NCBI GenBank assembly: GCA_022419385.1
Contig: JAJUBI010000008.1
Span: 1,364,001 to 1,428,000, forward strand
Direction: 5' to 3'
Origin: Paraconiothyrium sp. Pb-2020
Lineage: Eukaryota; Ascomycota; Dothideomycetes; Pleosporales; Didymosphaeriaceae
Length of the DNA stretch: 64,000 nucleotides
Numbering within the stretch: the first letter of the stretch is position 1; each line of letters starts with the position of its first letter. The position numbers and the translations under genes were made by a program. Positions 45,923 through 56,571 of the stretch are shown here, in pieces. The notes below the pieces were generated by a model. That model was given only the letters and a program-made list of their open reading frames with translations. It searched no databases and was not told the DNA's origin.

Positions 45923-47811
45923 ATGGCTGCTCGCCATACCATCCGCGGCATCGCAACGATAGCAACTCGCGCATCTGCTCCCCGAGTTGCTCCCCTCTAC
46001 ACTAGGATGTCTTCTCCCTACAGCTCCAGCCAGAAAGCCGTCAGGCGATTGCACGCCACGGCTCAGCACCTCAAGCCCGCCGCCGCCGCTCAGAGCTACC
46101 CCACGAGCCACGAGCGCATCGAATCGCCGCCCGATACGCAAAACTTCTTAGACAACAAGTTTGTCGCTTCTAATGCTTCACAATGGATCGAATTGCACGA
46201 CCCCGCGACCAACAACCTCGTCACTCGTGTGCCGCAGAGCACCGATCAGGAGCTCGTTGCCGCGGTGGACAGCGCGGAGAAGGCATTCAAGAGCTGGAGT
46301 CAGACTAGCTTGCTTGCGAGGCAGCAGATCATGTTCAAGTATGTACACTTGATCAGGGAGAACTGGGATAGGCTTGCAGCGAGCATTACGCTCGAGCAGG
46401 GCAAGACGTTCGCGGATGCGCGAGGCGATGTCCTGCGTGGTCTACAGGTCGCCGAGACAGCTTGCGGCATCACGACCCAGATGACGGGCGAAGTACTCGA
46501 GGTGGCCAAGGACATGGAGACCAGGAGCTATAGGGAGCCATTGGGCGTTGTGTCTGCTATCTGCCCGTTCAGTGAGTACAACACCAATATCTAGAATGAT
46601 GGTCGAGTGTGACAGTGCTAACATGAATGCTAGACTTCCCTGCCATGATTCCCCTCTGGTGCATACCCATTGCCACCGTCACTGGAAACACCATCGTTGT
46701 GAAGCCCTCTGAACGGGATCCCGGCGCTTGCATGATTCTCGCTGAGCTCGCCGAGCAGGCTGGCTTCCCCGCTGGTGTCATCAACATTGTGCATGGTTCC
46801 GCAAAGACAGTAGACTTCATCATCGACGAGCCGCGTATCAAGGCTATTAGCTTTGTTGGTAGCAACAAGGCCGGAGAGTACATCTACACTCGAGGCTCGG
46901 CCAACGGCAAGCGCGTGCAGGCCAACCTCGGCGCAAAGAACCACGCTGCTGTGCTACCCGACTGCAACAAGAACCACGCGTTGAACGCCATTGCAGGTGC
47001 TGCCTTTGGCGCCGCTGGCCAGCGATGCATGGCGCTCAGTACGCTCGTCATGATTGGCGAGACCAAGGACTGGGTCCCTGAGCTTGCTGAGCGTGCGAAG
47101 GGCATCAAGATGGACGGTGGCTTCGAGGAGGGCGCCGACCTCGGTCCCGTCATCTCGCCGCAGTCCAAGAAGCGCATCGAGGACCTGATAGCCAGCGCCG
47201 AGGAGGAGGGTGCTACCATCCTCCTTGACGGACGCGGCCAGAAGCCTGAGAAGTATCCCAACGGCAACTGGGTAAGCCTCCTTCTCCCTACTATCAACCT
47301 CCCAGACTGTGTAGAAGCAAATTGCTAACAGATACAGGTTGGTCCCACCATCATCGCCAACGTCAAACCCCACATGAAGTGCTACAAGGAAGAGATCTTC
47401 GGCCCCGTTCTTGTCTGCCTCAATGTCGAGACCATTGACGAAGCCATCGAGCTCATCAACGCTAACGAGTACGGCAACGGCACCGCCATCTTCACGCGCT
47501 CTGGATCCACGGCCACTCGCTTCCAGAAGGAGGTTGAGGCCGGCCAGATTGGTATTAATGTGCCCATTCCCGTGCCGGTAAGTCTCACTCTGCGTACTCT
47601 CTTAAGAGAAGCACAAGAAGCTGATTGAGTGTAGCTCCCCATGTTCTCCTTCACAGGCAACAAGAAGTCGATTGCGGGCGGAGGCGCGAGCACGTTCTAC
47701 GGCAAGCCAGGGCTGCATTTCTACACGCAGCAGAAGACCGTCACTAGCTTGTGGAGAAGTGAGGATGCAGTCGCCACGAAGGCCTCGGTCAACATGCCGA
47801 CACACAGCTAA
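45923..47811 (+). CDS. Methylmalonate-semialdehyde dehydrogenase, mitochondrial (ALDH6)
   Basis: Four exons, 45923-46571, 46634-47271, 47338-47577 and 47635-47811, encode 567 residues. I start at 45923 rather than the in-frame upstream 45848 because MAARHTIRGIATIATRASAP is a good Arg/Ser/Ala-rich mitochondrial presequence. Catalytic Cys348 lies in GAAGQRCMALST. The ALDH6 hallmark LGAKNH is present, with Asn where other ALDHs have the general-base Glu. NFPAMIPLWCIP is another family signature. The enzyme converts methylmalonate semialdehyde to propionyl-CoA (and malonate semialdehyde to acetyl-CoA) with NAD and CoA, in valine, thymine and inositol catabolism. All introns are 57-66 bp, and the four exons cover the whole family length. 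Confidence 0.96.
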
Positions 47812-49839
47812 AGAGATGGCTCTTGATAGGATGTGATAGTCGTTTTGATGGTGTACGTGAGTTGAAAGCGTGGTTGGTTAAAAGCATCAGACTGCCATTC
47901 AATGTATATACCTTGGCTGTGATGGGAAGAAATTGAACTATGAATCTGTCATTGGCTGCCGTACAGCTGGGTGATGTATAGGAACTGGATGTGAGGGTGT
48001 TTCTGTGATACAGCGGGGAAATTGCGAACGGCCGTGTGGTCGAGTGTGACACGGCAGGCTGCTAGTCGGAGGAATGTATTGGCGATAGACCATGGCATAA
48101 CCTTTGGGCCCTGGTATCCAAGGGTTTTGAGGGTATACAACTACAGGGCGCGCACCTAAGATGTTACTATGGTATTTGAAAGCTCGCAGGGAAGTTACCG
48201 CGGCCAAGGGGAAATCTGACAGCTGTCTTCTGGTCGAACAAGTGGCACAGCGAGTAGTGTGTGGTTCAGACAAGAAACATGATTCGCTGAACACGAACCA
48301 ACCTCTAGACGTTCGAATGTCACGTCAGCATCCAATTTTTGAGTATTCTCGTCAGGGCAGCCATGCGCAGCGGTCAAGAGTGAGACAACATCAAGCATGT
48401 GTGGGGGCGCATGGTGAAGCTGAGCGGCACAGCGGGCTTGCCTTCGCGTGCGCCCTCGCGTGAAGACGAAAACCAGAGTGGCATCTTGCATTGCAGCACG
48501 GCATCGGAAACAGGACGAGGCGAGGATAAATAAGGATGTATGCTTGCATGTGGTGCTTGGTCGCACATGGCGGACCGTTGCATGCCCGCAGAGCCGAAGC
48601 ATCTGAAACGGTGGGGCGATGAATCGAGCAATGAGTGACTGCCCGGGATACGGGCGGGCGTTCACTGATTGATGGAGCGCAGATCCACAGGGCTAGCTAG
48701 GTGTCAGAACACACCCGGACACTGATGTCACGCCGGCGAAGATCAGTTTTCTTCGGTGCTGTTACGTGTCTAAATGTGGAGGGCAGGATTCGAGAAGGGC
48801 AGGCCGCGCGATGGATCGGTCAGGAGAGCCAAGAGGCGTACGCACGCAGCTTGCGAACTGGTGCGCGAGTTGCCCGTTCGAGAGCGTACGGAAGCGGGAC
48901 GCTGCGGTTTGCAGCGTATCGCGAGTCGGAAGAGTGGACCGGCGTGGGCTCTAGGAATGCGCGGTGCGTGGGTGGTGCGCTCGCTGCGGCTAGACTTGCA
49001 AGAAGACTATCGACATCGCGTTGGATGCTGGCATTGGCGAGGTTGGGCGTGTGGCTGGCGCTGGCTGCTGGCTGCTGTCGCGGCATGCTCGCAGTGGTCA
49101 CTGGTGGCACGCACCCGGAAGCAGGAATGCGCAAAGTATTGGGAAAGGGAAAGACATGTCGTGCGACGTGGTGGTGGCGATGCACCGGGAAGACTTTTGC
49201 TGGTCCCTGGCGCGCCGCTGGCCTCTCTTCACAACCCGCCGCGCTCTGCGTTTCGCGTCGCTGGTGCATATTCTTCCCGGCAGATCGTCTCTGCCCCAGT
49301 CTCCCCAATTGGCCCCGGTCAGACTCCGCGCGCGGATGACGAGTACGCTGCAAGCCCTGAGCAACTCAACAACAATACATTGATCAGCTACCCTCCGCCA
49401 GCCGCGCTCTCCCGCCCGTTCTTTATCCCATCTCTTCCGCTCCCCGCGCCAGCCTCCTCCTCCACCTCCCTCCATCTATACACCTGCTGCTGTCTCGCAC
49501 GGCCTTGCGCTCGCTACCACCTGGCTCCGTCACCTCGCTGCAATCTCACTAGCCTGCACGCCGACGCTGCGATAAAGCTCCTGGCCCCGCTGCCCACGAA
49601 TAAGCGTCTCGCAGCCTTGCACTGCTCACCGTGCTTTCCGGTGCCGACTCGCCGGCAGCTCCATCTTTTCCTGCCATCCTCATCCTATTCTTGATCCCCT
49701 GGCCCACGCAAGGACCCATATCCGATCATATCGAGCACGAACGGCCGCCATTTCACGATCGTCGACGGACACTACGCCGCACTCGACTTAGCATACTGCC
49801 AGCCGCCCTGTTTCAGCGTTAATTTGCTTGATAAGAGCC
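47812..49839. other. Intergenic with long CT-rich leader, no gene recognised
   Basis: About 2 kb. A 306-codon plus ORF (48774-49694) and its antisense partner are rich in Arg, Trp and Cys and resemble nothing, so they are treated as chance. The interval 49380-49700 is strongly C/T-rich and likely contains the transcription start region and leader of the DUF2406 gene. Confidence 0.45.
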
Positions 49840-51111
49840 ATGTCCGTCGCCATGGAGCAACAAACCCAGCAGACCCGTCCGCGGTCCAAGTCCACCTTCA
49901 GCTTCAAGAGCCAGAACAGCCATTCTAGCGACCCCAACCGCCACGAGAAGAAGAACTCGACATCCGGTCATCAGAGGAAGGAATCAGACAGCTACAAGCC
50001 CCACTTGACGACTTCCGGCAAGGCGGACCCGAATGCTGCTATGAACGAATCCCAGCCCAGTATGTTGCGCCATCGTTCGTTGTTGTTACGCTTGCTGATG
50101 ATATCCAGTTGCCGCCGCGCTCGAGAAGCCCACGTTGCAATCCCTCCGCTCGTTCCAGCACACAGACAAGGATGGTGTTCCTATTGGTATGTAGCTCTGA
50201 AGTTGTTAAAGTGATGAATTGTGGGCTGACGACCCGCAGCGGAGCCCGACCTTTCCAACCCCACACGCTCACGATGGGAGCGCCCGCTCGACACGATCCG
50301 TTCTTTCGAGGCGGCCATTGATGGTGAATACAGGCGTAGAGCGCATACGATGCGCGGTATGTTTTCAATCCTCTTCTCGGGAATATCTGCATACTGACAG
50401 ACAGCAGACTCGTCCACAGAGGTGATGAGCGGTTACAATAGTCGGAGGAGCAGCTACTACGGCGGTGGGGCTCACTACGATCAAGGCCGTTTCTCGCAAG
50501 CCAGTGGTTATTATGGCAGCCGACAAGCTGCGCGCGACAGCTACCATGAGAATGGCCTCGGTGGGCCCGTCGGCGGCATGGGTGGACCTCCTCGAACACG
50601 GTACAACCGCATGCAGTCCGACCCCGGGTGGAACCGCTACCCTCACGGCAACGGCAATGGAGTTTATCCCGTCCAAGGATACCAGCAGTCTCGCGACACA
50701 GTAAACACCAATGGATCGAATGGCAGTCACAGTGAACCCTACTCCACGGAGCCCAGCAGTGAAAACAGCTCCATTGAGCGCTCAGCAGGAGGGATGAAAC
50801 CCGACATGGGCGAACAATACGGCTTCAATGGCTTTGGGGGAGGACCGATTCTGGAGGAGTATCATAATGGTATGGGTCCCGGGAGGAACGGATACGCTGT
50901 GCAACGTCCCAACGGCACCCTCAACTATGGCGCGCCGCCACCAGTTCCCATGAAGCAAGGTCCACCCGCGCCGCCAGCGCATGCGAACAAGCCCATCAAA
51001 CTCACAAAGTCGAACGACGCACCCAACGGTGACAGTAGGCCCGCGGTCACACAAAACCAGAGTAATGAGAAGAGGAAGAGCTGGTTTAAGAGACGATTCA
51101 GCAAAGATTAG
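49840..51111 (+). CDS. DUF2406 family protein
   Basis: Four exons, 49840-50059, 50109-50186, 50240-50356 and 50405-51111, give 373 residues (phases 1, 1, 1). The spliced middle reads SFQHTDKDGVPIAEPDLSNP then TRSRWERPLDTIRSFEAAID, the conserved DUF2406 core also seen in yeast YMR295C-type proteins. The rest is Gly/Tyr/Asn/Pro-rich and disordered, with a basic C-terminus (KRKSWFKRRFSKD). The molecular function is unknown. Yeast members have been linked to the bud or cell periphery, but transferring that here is inference. The third intron ends in a tandem CAGCAG, so an acceptor at 50407 would give one residue less. The first in-frame ATG after an upstream stop-rich leader is used. Confidence 0.88.
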
Positions 51112-51684
51112 AGAAAGATGAAGGGGTTTCCTTGACTCTGAGCTATGAAGCGGCGTTGACAGTGGCTGCCACATTCTTAAGCTTCAACCTATGAGTTCTT
51201 GCTTAGGATAGACATGGTGGTGTTTTGTGTATTTCGAAGAAGACGGATGGGTACCGCGACGGAGACGACTCGGTCCAGCGACATGGCTGCCATGATAACG
51301 AAACGATGCGATTTTGGGATCATGGCTGGATATATCCCAACTAGGGCGGCATGGCGCCTTTCAGGGTACGTTTTCGGTGGAGTCTAGGGATCTTTGGTTC
51401 GCGGCACTTAGGAATGGATGGCAACTTGTCCACAATCTCACTCTTTATACCCCTTTTCCATTTTGACTGTCACAGCTTGCTTTTGTACAGAAAAGCTACA
51501 TAGTAATCTTTAATGTGATGCGTCTGATGTCCTTACAATACTCAAAAGTCTATTTGAGCATAGACGGGTGCCCTTTTCGTGCATGCATGATCAGGCTAGG
51601 TATTGCACTGAGATTTGATGGCTCGGCACTGTAACTCACTTTTCCGTCGCGTGATCACGTGGACCTAGACGTTCCAAGGTTCCA
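51112..51684. other. 3' intergenic between convergent DUF2406 and VMA21 genes
   Basis: About 570 bp between two convergent stop codons. It holds only the 3' UTRs; no ORF or repeat of note. Confidence 0.45.
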
Positions 51685-52121
51685 CTACTGTCCTTTCTTT
51701 TTCTTCTCAGCTTCCTCCGCCTGCTCTGCCTGATCGTCTGAATACGCCATCACGATGTACGCAATCAATACAATGTTGGCCATGACAGCCGCTAGAGCGC
51801 CGGCGACCGTGTTGTTGCCTTGATAGACACCGATCAGCGCACATTTCTACACTATGGACGGATTCCATACTTACCGACGAGAACATATTGCACGACAAAG
51901 AAGTATGTGCCGATTGGGAGTGTGACCATGGCGAAGGTAAAGCTTAAGAGTTTCCACAGTACGGAGCTGGGAGATTTAGCTCGTGATTAACAAAGTGAAG
52001 GGGGAGGGACGTACGCGGGCACTGCGGGCGCGATGTCGGAGGGCTCTGCTGCATGCTGTGTGCCGTCGGCGTCTACGTCGAGGGGGTCGTTTGAGCTGGA
52101 TATGATTCTTCGTGTTGACAT
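51685..52121 (-). CDS. VMA21: Vma21, V-ATPase assembly factor
   Basis: Three minus-strand exons, 52121-52015, 51966-51875 and 51818-51685, join in phases 2 and 1 over introns of 48 and 56 bp to give 110 residues. Two hydrophobic segments are seen: one around FTFAMVTLPIGTYFFVVQYV, the other around AALAAVMANIVLIAYIVMAY. A short polar loop with NNTVAG separates them, as in Vma21. The C-terminus EKKKKGQ puts lysines at -4 and -3, a KKXX ER-retrieval signal. Vma21 escorts the V-ATPase V0 sector out of the ER and cycles back. It is invisible as a single long ORF because of the two introns. It diverges from the Fun30-type gene, with 452 bp between start codons. Confidence 0.93.
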
Positions 52122-52573
52122 TTTGGGGTTGGGATGGTGAGTGGTCTCGTGCGAGTTGGTGGAGGATGGGAAAGATCTGGAGAAGAGACTTCAGCACAGT
52201 CTGGTGAATGCGTATGCGTATGCCTGGTCAATTTGTCGACAGGATATACTGATATCGTTGATGTTGGCAAATGTTCCTGTGCAATTCCATGCGCCCTGGC
52301 GCTTTGTGAAGTGAACGATGTCATGGAGGAATATCGGTCCGTGCGCTTACCAGTACCACTTTACGCGTGTGAACGCGAACCTTTTTCCCCGCCACACCGT
52401 TACGCTCCACGTTCTTTGTCTCGACATTTTTAGTAGGCGCGCATGGGTGCTTGGTCTGCTTGATCTTTCCTTTGTTTGGCACGCTCAGTGCGCGCTACAC
52501 ACGCTCCTGTATAATCATCAACGCATCGACAGCAACCCGGCAAACTTTCCGTTACCCTGAAAAGAACGGCAGC
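52122..52573. promoter_or_regulatory. Divergent promoter, VMA21 and Fun30-type gene
   Basis: A 452-bp spacer between opposite start codons must serve both genes. An in-frame ORF extension from 52451 into the Fun30 gene starts at an ATG but encodes a hydrophobic, unlike segment, so it is regarded as leader. Confidence 0.55.
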
Positions 52574-55500
52574 ATGGCTTACAACAGAGATCCAATCGAG
52601 ACGTCTTCACCGCCTCGATCTGGTGGTGAAGGTGAAGACGAGTACAATACAATACCAACGCAACCTCTCCATCGCATGTCTCAGTCGCCACACGTCGCTA
52701 TACCGTCAGAACCCTTTGTTACGCAGCCTACGCAGCCTCTCCTGCCCCATACGACGCAGCCTACACAGCCATTGACGCCAGGCAGAAATCGCGTGTACAA
52801 TCCGACTTCGTCGCAAGTCCAAGTGCCTCGCTCATCGCCCGCCGCAGAGCGCTTCTCCTCGCCTTTCGCAAACAAGTCGCAGTCGCAGTCGCAAAACCGC
52901 CCCCGTGTTATTAGCGCGATGGCGCCGCCGGGCACGATGGCTCGTTTTCCGAGTGCCGTTCCGCGTCCTCAAACCATCGACATAAGTTCAGACGACCCAC
53001 CTGTTGCTCAAGACTCAGATGAAGAGGATTGGAGAGGGTCTAATATACCCATGTCGAAATTGGAGCAGCAACGTGTGCAGGAGACACCGCAGAAGTCTTC
53101 TTCCTTCGGTTTCGACCTGGCAGACAAATTTGGACACAATGCGAATGGAAAGCGACCTGCGGATGCAGCGAGTCTTTTTCCTCCAGCTAAGAGGCCGGCC
53201 GTCCGTCAGACTGGTCCGTCTCGGGCGCAGGCTATCGATCTCACAGAGGAAACGAAGCTTGAGGATATCGGTGATGATAATCTGAGGAACAAGGTGAAGA
53301 GGTTGGGAGATATTTACATAAAGCTGTCCGTGCAAGAGAGACTGGATGCGTTGATATTCAAGAAAGGGAATTTCGACGATGCAGCCGACTACCTTGCGAC
53401 TCTACCCGAGAAAGAAGAACGGCGAAGCGCACCCAAAGGTACGGCAGTACAGCGGTCATCGCCGGCACCAATTGTGACAAAAGCGATGACAGCGAAGCGC
53501 GTGCTCGGCAAGCCTTCGGTAAGCTTGCTGGATCGATATGCGAAGCCAACTAGTTACCCCGTTGCACCAAATGCCGAGAGCCCTGAAAAGCCTGCGAGGA
53601 AAGGCAAACTTATGCGTGGCCGACGGAACCGTTCACCAAGCCCGATTACGCTCTCTTCTTCTCCACCACCTCCACCACCGCGCTTGCAACAGAAACCAAA
53701 GCAGAGGGTACCGGATGAGGACGACGAGGGCATCATCATCTCTGATGGCGATGATTCAGACGCTCAGCAAGAGGAGGAAGAGGTGTTTCATGACGATGGC
53801 GAGCTGTTGGACTTCTTCAATAACTGCACTGTGGAGGGAATGGTCGATCTCTCTGGTCATAAAGCAGAGGATATCCGATTGATTTTCGAGCATCGTCCCT
53901 TCATATCGCTTGACAAGGTCGAGAAGTTACACGTCGACTCACGGAAACCGGACACCGGCAAGAAAGCGCGGAAACCTAAGGTGACGTTTGGTGAAAGGCT
54001 CGTTGATGCAGCAAGGGCCATGTGGAACGCGTATACCACAATTGACGAGGTTGTCAAGAAGTGCGAGGAACGAGGTCGCCCCATGATCAACAGCATGGCA
54101 CGCTGGGGCATCAACATTTTCGGAGCCTCCACCGATGGTGAAATCGCGGCCACGAGCCTTGATGATAGCGACACTGGCTCGAACCGCGATTCCGGATACC
54201 AAAGCCCGAACACTGTCGGAAGTGATTCGGATCGAGAGGATATGCGCAAGGTAGCTGATCGTGCTTCCGGAAAGAGAAAGCTACTGAAGAAGCCGGCTAT
54301 TATGAATGCTGACGTCGAGCTGAAAGACTACCAAGTTGTTGGGCTGAACTGGCTGAATCTGCTTTGGCAGAACAAGATCTCTGGTATTCTGGCCGATGAC
54401 ATGGGTCTAGGAAAGACGTGCCAGGTGATTGCATTTCTGTCGCATCTCAAGGAATCTGGCGCTCCAGGCCCTCACCTCATTGTGGTCCCTGGTTCTACTC
54501 TGGAGAACTGGGCTCGAGAGTTCAAGCATTTCGCTGAGGAGATCAACTTCCAAATCTACTACGGCCCACAGAACGAGCGCTTTCAAATGCAGGAGGAGAT
54601 TTTGGACAAGATTGAGAACGGCGATATCGATGTGGTTCTCACTACGTATGACCTTTGCGGTCGAAAGGAGGACAATAGCTTTCTGCGCAAGTGCAAACCG
54701 CAAATGGCCATATTCGACGAAGGCCACATGCTGAAGAGTTCGAACACGAAGCGCTACCAAGATCTTATGAAGATCAAGGCGAAAGTCCGTCTCCTACTTA
54801 CCGGCACTCCGTTGCAGAACAGTCTGGCAGAGCTGGCTTCGATCTTGGCATTCTTGATGCCAGACATCTTTGAGGTCGAGGACGTTCGCGAAAGCATTGC
54901 TGTGGTGTTTAAGCACAAGGCCAAGGTCAACGAAAGCGATACACACGGCACTCTACTGTCAACTCAGCGTATCAACCGTGCCCGGTCCATGATGACCCCG
55001 TTCGTCCTCCGCAGGAAGAAGGCTCAAGTGCTCAAGCACCTCCCGAAGAAGACCTGCCGCGTAGAACACTGCGACCTCACGCCGATTCAAAAGAAACTCT
55101 ACTCGGAACAACTCGAGCGCCAGCGCAAAATCCTTCTCGACCGCGCTGCCGGCCTCCTCCCCAAAGAAACCGCAAACGTCATGATGCGCCTCCGACAAGC
55201 CGCCATCCACCCGCTCCTCTTCCGCGAACGCTTCACCGACGCCATCTTCCGCAAAATGTCAAAAGTCCTCCCCAAAGAAGACGCCTTCCGCGAGAGCGTG
55301 CCCGAGTACATCTTCCAGGACCTCGAACCCTACCGCGACTTCGAAGCCCACAAGCTTTGCCTGCAGTACCCGCGCACCATCGGAAAGTTCGCCCTCAAAA
55401 ACAACGAGTGGATGGACAGCGGAAAGGTGCAGAAGCTCGTCGAGCTGCTGCGCTCGTTCAAAGCAAACGGAGACCGAGCGCTGGTCTTCAGCCAGTTTAC

Positions 55501-56074
55501 CTCGGTCATGGACATCCTCGAGTGGGTCCTCGACTCCGAGGACATAGGCTACTGTCGCATCGACGGGTCGACGCCCATCACCGAGCGCCAGCAGCTGCTC
55601 GATGTCTTCTACCAAGACGAGAGCATCCCTGTTTTCATGCTCAGCACGAAATCCGGCGGGGCGGGGATTAACCTCGCGTGCGCGAATAAGGTCGTTATCT
55701 TCGACTCGAGTTTTAATCCGCAGGATGATATTCAGGCGGAGAACCGCGCGCATCGCGTGGGGCAGACGAGGGAGGTGGAAGTGGTGAGGCTGGTTACGAG
55801 GGGCACTGTCGAGGAGCAGATTCATGCGCTGGGCGTGAGTAAGCTTGAGCTTGATAAGATGGTTGCTGGGGAGGAGGGCGAGGAGAAGAAGGGCGCGAAG
55901 AAGGGGAAGAAAGACGACGTTGCTTTGGATGCCGCGGAGAAGCAAGGCTTGGAGGCCGTGGAGCAGATGCTGATGAGGCAGATGGAGGAGGAGAAGGGTG
56001 GGAAGGGCGATGTCAAAGAGCAGTTTATGGATGGCTTGAAGAAGGCGGGTTTGGATATGAGCGCTGCGGAGTGA
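52574..56074 (+). CDS. Fun30-type SNF2 chromatin remodelling ATPase
   Basis: Single exon of 1,166 residues. The start MAYNRDPIETSSPP at 52574 is preferred over an in-frame ATG at 52451. The N-terminal 580 residues are mostly disordered, with TQP repeats near 30-60. A CUE-like helix pair (LDALIFKKGNFDDAADYL) lies near 255-272. The SNF2 ATPase carries DDMGLGKT (about 608-615), DEGHMLKSS (from about 715), LLTGTPLQN, and then the helicase C lobe from about 970 with VFSQFT, GGAGINL and AENRAHRVGQ. CUE plus split ATPase is the layout of yeast Fun30, fission yeast Fft proteins and human SMARCAD1. These act in heterochromatin silencing and DNA-end resection. The tail is Lys/Glu-rich. The protein is nuclear. 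Confidence 0.95.
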   Translation: MAYNRDPIETSSPPRSGGEGEDEYNTIPTQPLHRMSQSPHVAIPSEPFVTQPTQPLLPHTTQPTQPLTPGRNRVYNPTSSQVQVPRSSPAAERFSSPFANKSQSQSQNRPRVISAMAPPGTMARFPSAVPRPQTIDISSDDPPVAQDSDEEDWRGSNIPMSKLEQQRVQETPQKSSSFGFDLADKFGHNANGKRPADAASLFPPAKRPAVRQTGPSRAQAIDLTEETKLEDIGDDNLRNKVKRLGDIYIKLSVQERLDALIFKKGNFDDAADYLATLPEKEERRSAPKGTAVQRSSPAPIVTKAMTAKRVLGKPSVSLLDRYAKPTSYPVAPNAESPEKPARKGKLMRGRRNRSPSPITLSSSPPPPPPRLQQKPKQRVPDEDDEGIIISDGDDSDAQQEEEEVFHDDGELLDFFNNCTVEGMVDLSGHKAEDIRLIFEHRPFISLDKVEKLHVDSRKPDTGKKARKPKVTFGERLVDAARAMWNAYTTIDEVVKKCEERGRPMINSMARWGINIFGASTDGEIAATSLDDSDTGSNRDSGYQSPNTVGSDSDREDMRKVADRASGKRKLLKKPAIMNADVELKDYQVVGLNWLNLLWQNKISGILADDMGLGKTCQVIAFLSHLKESGAPGPHLIVVPGSTLENWAREFKHFAEEINFQIYYGPQNERFQMQEEILDKIENGDIDVVLTTYDLCGRKEDNSFLRKCKPQMAIFDEGHMLKSSNTKRYQDLMKIKAKVRLLLTGTPLQNSLAELASILAFLMPDIFEVEDVRESIAVVFKHKAKVNESDTHGTLLSTQRINRARSMMTPFVLRRKKAQVLKHLPKKTCRVEHCDLTPIQKKLYSEQLERQRKILLDRAAGLLPKETANVMMRLRQAAIHPLLFRERFTDAIFRKMSKVLPKEDAFRESVPEYIFQDLEPYRDFEAHKLCLQYPRTIGKFALKNNEWMDSGKVQKLVELLRSFKANGDRALVFSQFTSVMDILEWVLDSEDIGYCRIDGSTPITERQQLLDVFYQDESIPVFMLSTKSGGAGINLACANKVVIFDSSFNPQDDIQAENRAHRVGQTREVEVVRLVTRGTVEEQIHALGVSKLELDKMVAGEEGEEKKGAKKGKKDDVALDAAEKQGLEAVEQMLMRQMEEEKGGKGDVKEQFMDGLKKAGLDMSAAE

Positions 56075-56571
56075 GCGCACTGTGTCTGGGCAAACCTTTT
56101 CCCAAGGGGGGTGTTGCAGTGTTAAGACCCGTGTTGGATTAGGGGTTTTGCACTATGCTACGCAGCATCCTTACATCGTCTCGCGGATGTTGGGGTTGTT
56201 TGAGTATCTGGGCGCTTCGGTCTATTCATTTATGCCTAGCTACCTTCGTTCGAGGGGCGCATACTGTACCATAGTCTTGCATAGCGTTGGCGTTGGCTGG
56301 CGTCGATACTAGAGTCTCTATCTGGTAATAATGCGAGACATATTGCACTATAATCTAGAAATCACCGAGCAAGCTTATGATGCGAGCGAGAGCGATCAGA
56401 CAGGTAGGCTTGGATCACATGGAAGTGCACTTATAGCAGGGCGACGCTGAAACTACTACAACCGACGCACGCGTACGATACGTCGCGGAAATGGTATCCC
56501 AAGAAATCGGTCGGAGAATGATGAAAAGGCATCGCTCGGAAGTAGGAGCTCGGAAGTAGGACACAGTTCGA
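56075..56571. other. 3' intergenic between two convergent genes
   Basis: About 500 bp between the Fun30-type stop and the stop of the minus-strand thioredoxin-fold gene. No coding or repeat structure was seen. Confidence 0.45.

Noticed and set aside
48774..49694. 306-codon plus-strand ORF
   Set aside because: Rich in Arg, Trp and Cys in its first part and Pro/Ser/Leu from CT-rich DNA in its second; fits the GC-rich promoter and leader of the next gene.
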